In this document: one piece after another, positions 62,634 through 64,000 of the stretch
Layout of the letters: each line of letters begins with the position of its first letter
Numbering within the stretch: the first letter of the stretch is position 1
Source of the DNA: Limnomonas spitsbergensis
Lineage: Eukaryota; Chlorophyta; Chlorophyceae; Chlamydomonadales
Direction: 5' to 3'
Assembly (NCBI GenBank): GCA_037349105.1
Contig: JAYJMM010000093.1
Coordinates: forward strand, 2,232,001-2,296,000
DNA length: 64,000 nt
The notes under the pieces: generated by a model
Database searches by the model: none
Seen by the model: the letters and a program-made list of their open reading frames with translations, nothing else
Told to the model about the DNA's origin: nothing
Made by a program: the position numbers and the translations under genes

Positions 62634-64000
62634 ATGCCTGTAGAGATGACAGGCATAGATCTAAACCCCGATAGGCACCAGCACCCTGACGTCCAACGGA
62701 GGAGTGGGCGTCTGAGGGGGCTGGAGCCGGGAATAGACCTAAAAAATGCTAGTGCTGAGATTGTGGCAGAAGCCCTGTTGATAGCGGAAAAGCTGTCAGA
62801 GCCAGTAGAACCGCCCGCAGAGGATTGCAGGGTACGTGAGCCAGACCGTGTACCACCCAGAGGGGCAGGGGCGCAAGCAGATGGTGCAGTACTAGTAACA
62901 CGAAAAGGCATTGGTCGAGGGGGTCCGTTGCCCGCTGGTTCCGACAGCTGTCTGAATTTCGAGCATGGGCAGACTCAAGCGGGAACCCCAGAGTTGATCT
63001 TGGATCAACCAACGGAAGCATCCCAGAGCTGTGACACGCGACAGAGCAGTGCACCTGAGGCCGAGCCGCAGCAGAGCCTGCCCAGGGTGGCAAGTGTTAC
63101 ACAGCAGGTTGAAAAAGATCCCAGCCAATCGGGTCTAAGGGCAGAAGTAGCCGCAGCTTCAGACAAGTTTGCAGGCTGGCATAAGACCTGCGAAGTCAAA
63201 CCTCGAATAAAGACGGAGGGAGATGGGGCCAGGATTGTGCCTGCAGAGGTCAAACACGAGGAAGATGAGCCACAGCCAGCAGCAGGCAGACAGAGCTCGC
63301 AGGCAGGCAAGGACAGGGAGAAACCAGCTGAGCCGGTAGGGAAGCCTTGGGCTGATCTATCCGAGGAAGAACAGCCAGACCCAGTTCAGGAAAAGCAGGG
63401 GCAGCAGACTACAGCAGAACTGCGTCCCGTGCAGCAGCTGCAGCCGCGCAAGGCACTGGTTAGAAGAGGAGCTGGATCCACAGTCTTCGGCACACCGCTG
63501 TCCAGTTTTCCACCCAGCGTGAACAGACCTGCGCAGACGTCCAAGGAGGGATCTGGCAGCCAGAGGCAGAGAGAGCCAGAGCGCTCGGAGACCGGGGGAG
63601 TCGCGTGCGGAAATGAGGAGGTAGAAGGGCCGATCGGTTGGGCAGGAATTGTGCAGTGGGCAACAGACCTGTGGAAGCAAGTGTGCTCCAGGACGTTCTT
63701 GCATTTCCAGGACCAGGTCACAGCCATTGAGGAGTTCAAGGCCCATCATCTGCGGGGATGGGCAACAAAGGCCATGTTGGGTATCCCCCACACAGGTCTG
63801 GACAGGGCGCTACTGTTAGCCGCCCTTGGACAGGTATCCAAGGGAAGGACGGGACACGAAGCAGCCAGGGCTGTTAAAGCCTTCGCAGACGAATGGTGCA
63901 AAGAGGTCACAGGAGACCAGGAGGAACCTGGGTCAGAACCAGAGGATGAGGAGGACCAGGTGTGGGAAGGATTTGAAACAGGGGTGCAGCGGCCTGAGGG
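62634..64000 (+). CDS. Long open frame continuing past the right edge (at least 455 codons)
   Basis: From the ATG at 62634 the frame is open to the last base; a TAG at about 62589 closes it upstream. The first 330 residues are Gln/Pro/Glu-rich and probably disordered. From about residue 335 the sequence is folded-looking: 'GWAGIVQWATDLWKQVCSRT', 'FLHFQDQVTAIEEFKAHHLR', 'ALLLAALGQVSKG' and then an acidic stretch 'EEPGSEPEDEEDQVWEGFET'. A retroelement gag-like protein would fit a single-exon gene in this repeat-rich region, but no zinc knuckle or protease is in view and no family was recognised. It is the only intronless frame of this length here. Confidence 0.6.
   Translation, partial: MPVEMTGIDLNPDRHQHPDVQRRSGRLRGLEPGIDLKNASAEIVAEALLIAEKLSEPVEPPAEDCRVREPDRVPPRGAGAQADGAVLVTRKGIGRGGPLPAGSDSCLNFEHGQTQAGTPELILDQPTEASQSCDTRQSSAPEAEPQQSLPRVASVTQQVEKDPSQSGLRAEVAAASDKFAGWHKTCEVKPRIKTEGDGARIVPAEVKHEEDEPQPAAGRQSSQAGKDREKPAEPVGKPWADLSEEEQPDPVQEKQGQQTTAELRPVQQLQPRKALVRRGAGSTVFGTPLSSFPPSVNRPAQTSKEGSGSQRQREPERSETGGVACGNEEVEGPIGWAGIVQWATDLWKQVCSRTFLHFQDQVTAIEEFKAHHLRGWATKAMLGIPHTGLDRALLLAALGQVSKGRTGHEAARAVKAFADEWCKEVTGDQEEPGSEPEDEEDQVWEGFETGVQRPE

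Overview
The window looks like nuclear DNA from a green alga. Both well-resolved genes are built from many short exons (23 to about 960 nt) with GT-AG introns. Telomere-like heptamers of the plant type (CCCTAAA/TTTAGGG) are scattered through introns; Chlamydomonas uses TTTTAGGG, so a different chlorophyte is more likely. A circularly permuted tRNA gene, a type known from prasinophyte green algae and some red algae, fits a prasinophyte-like alga. The species is not determined. Most of the window is introns and repeats.

Layout. 0-5 kb: tandem repeats, a possible 3' exon, and a 92-bp minisatellite. 5.16-19.47 kb (+): a ROOT UV-B SENSITIVE (RUS/DUF647) family gene with eleven phase-consistent exons; its 5' end was not found. 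19.5-23.1 kb: 5'-truncated LINE tails and a SINE. 23.3 kb (+): tRNA-Leu(AAG). 24.5 kb (-): a tRNA-Lys(UUU) whose 3' half precedes its 5' half. 25.1-29.3 kb: a decayed repeat-rich protein gene between two similar repeats. 30.2-34.3 kb (-): four phase-compatible exons of a gene I do not recognise, with further exon candidates at 35, 37.5 and 38.7 kb and a local swarm of about ten copies of a short hairpin element. 32.0 and 36.4 kb: 17-bp and 22-bp minisatellites. 41.5-46.3 kb: a nest of LINE copies, one with reverse transcriptase remnants, plus a second copy of a G-tract-ended DNA transposon. A terminal coding exon here carries an in-frame LINE insertion. 48.08-60.21 kb (-): a tyrosine-kinase-like (TKL) protein kinase with eleven exons, 873 residues from the first ATG. 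62.63 kb to the right edge (+): an open frame of at least 455 codons.

The main unusual feature is that nearly every intron of the RUS gene, the kinase gene and the 30-34 kb gene holds degenerate tandem copies of the neighbouring exon edge, usually with its splice site. RUS exon 4 has eight extra donor-side copies and exon 6 about twelve acceptor-side copies; kinase exon 4 has three extra copies at each end. This exon-edge amplification explains much of the gene length and most spurious ORFs. The second standout is the permuted tRNA-Lys.

All exon models come from reading the sequence: domain motifs, GT/AG sites and codon phase. No alignment, RNA evidence or database search was available.
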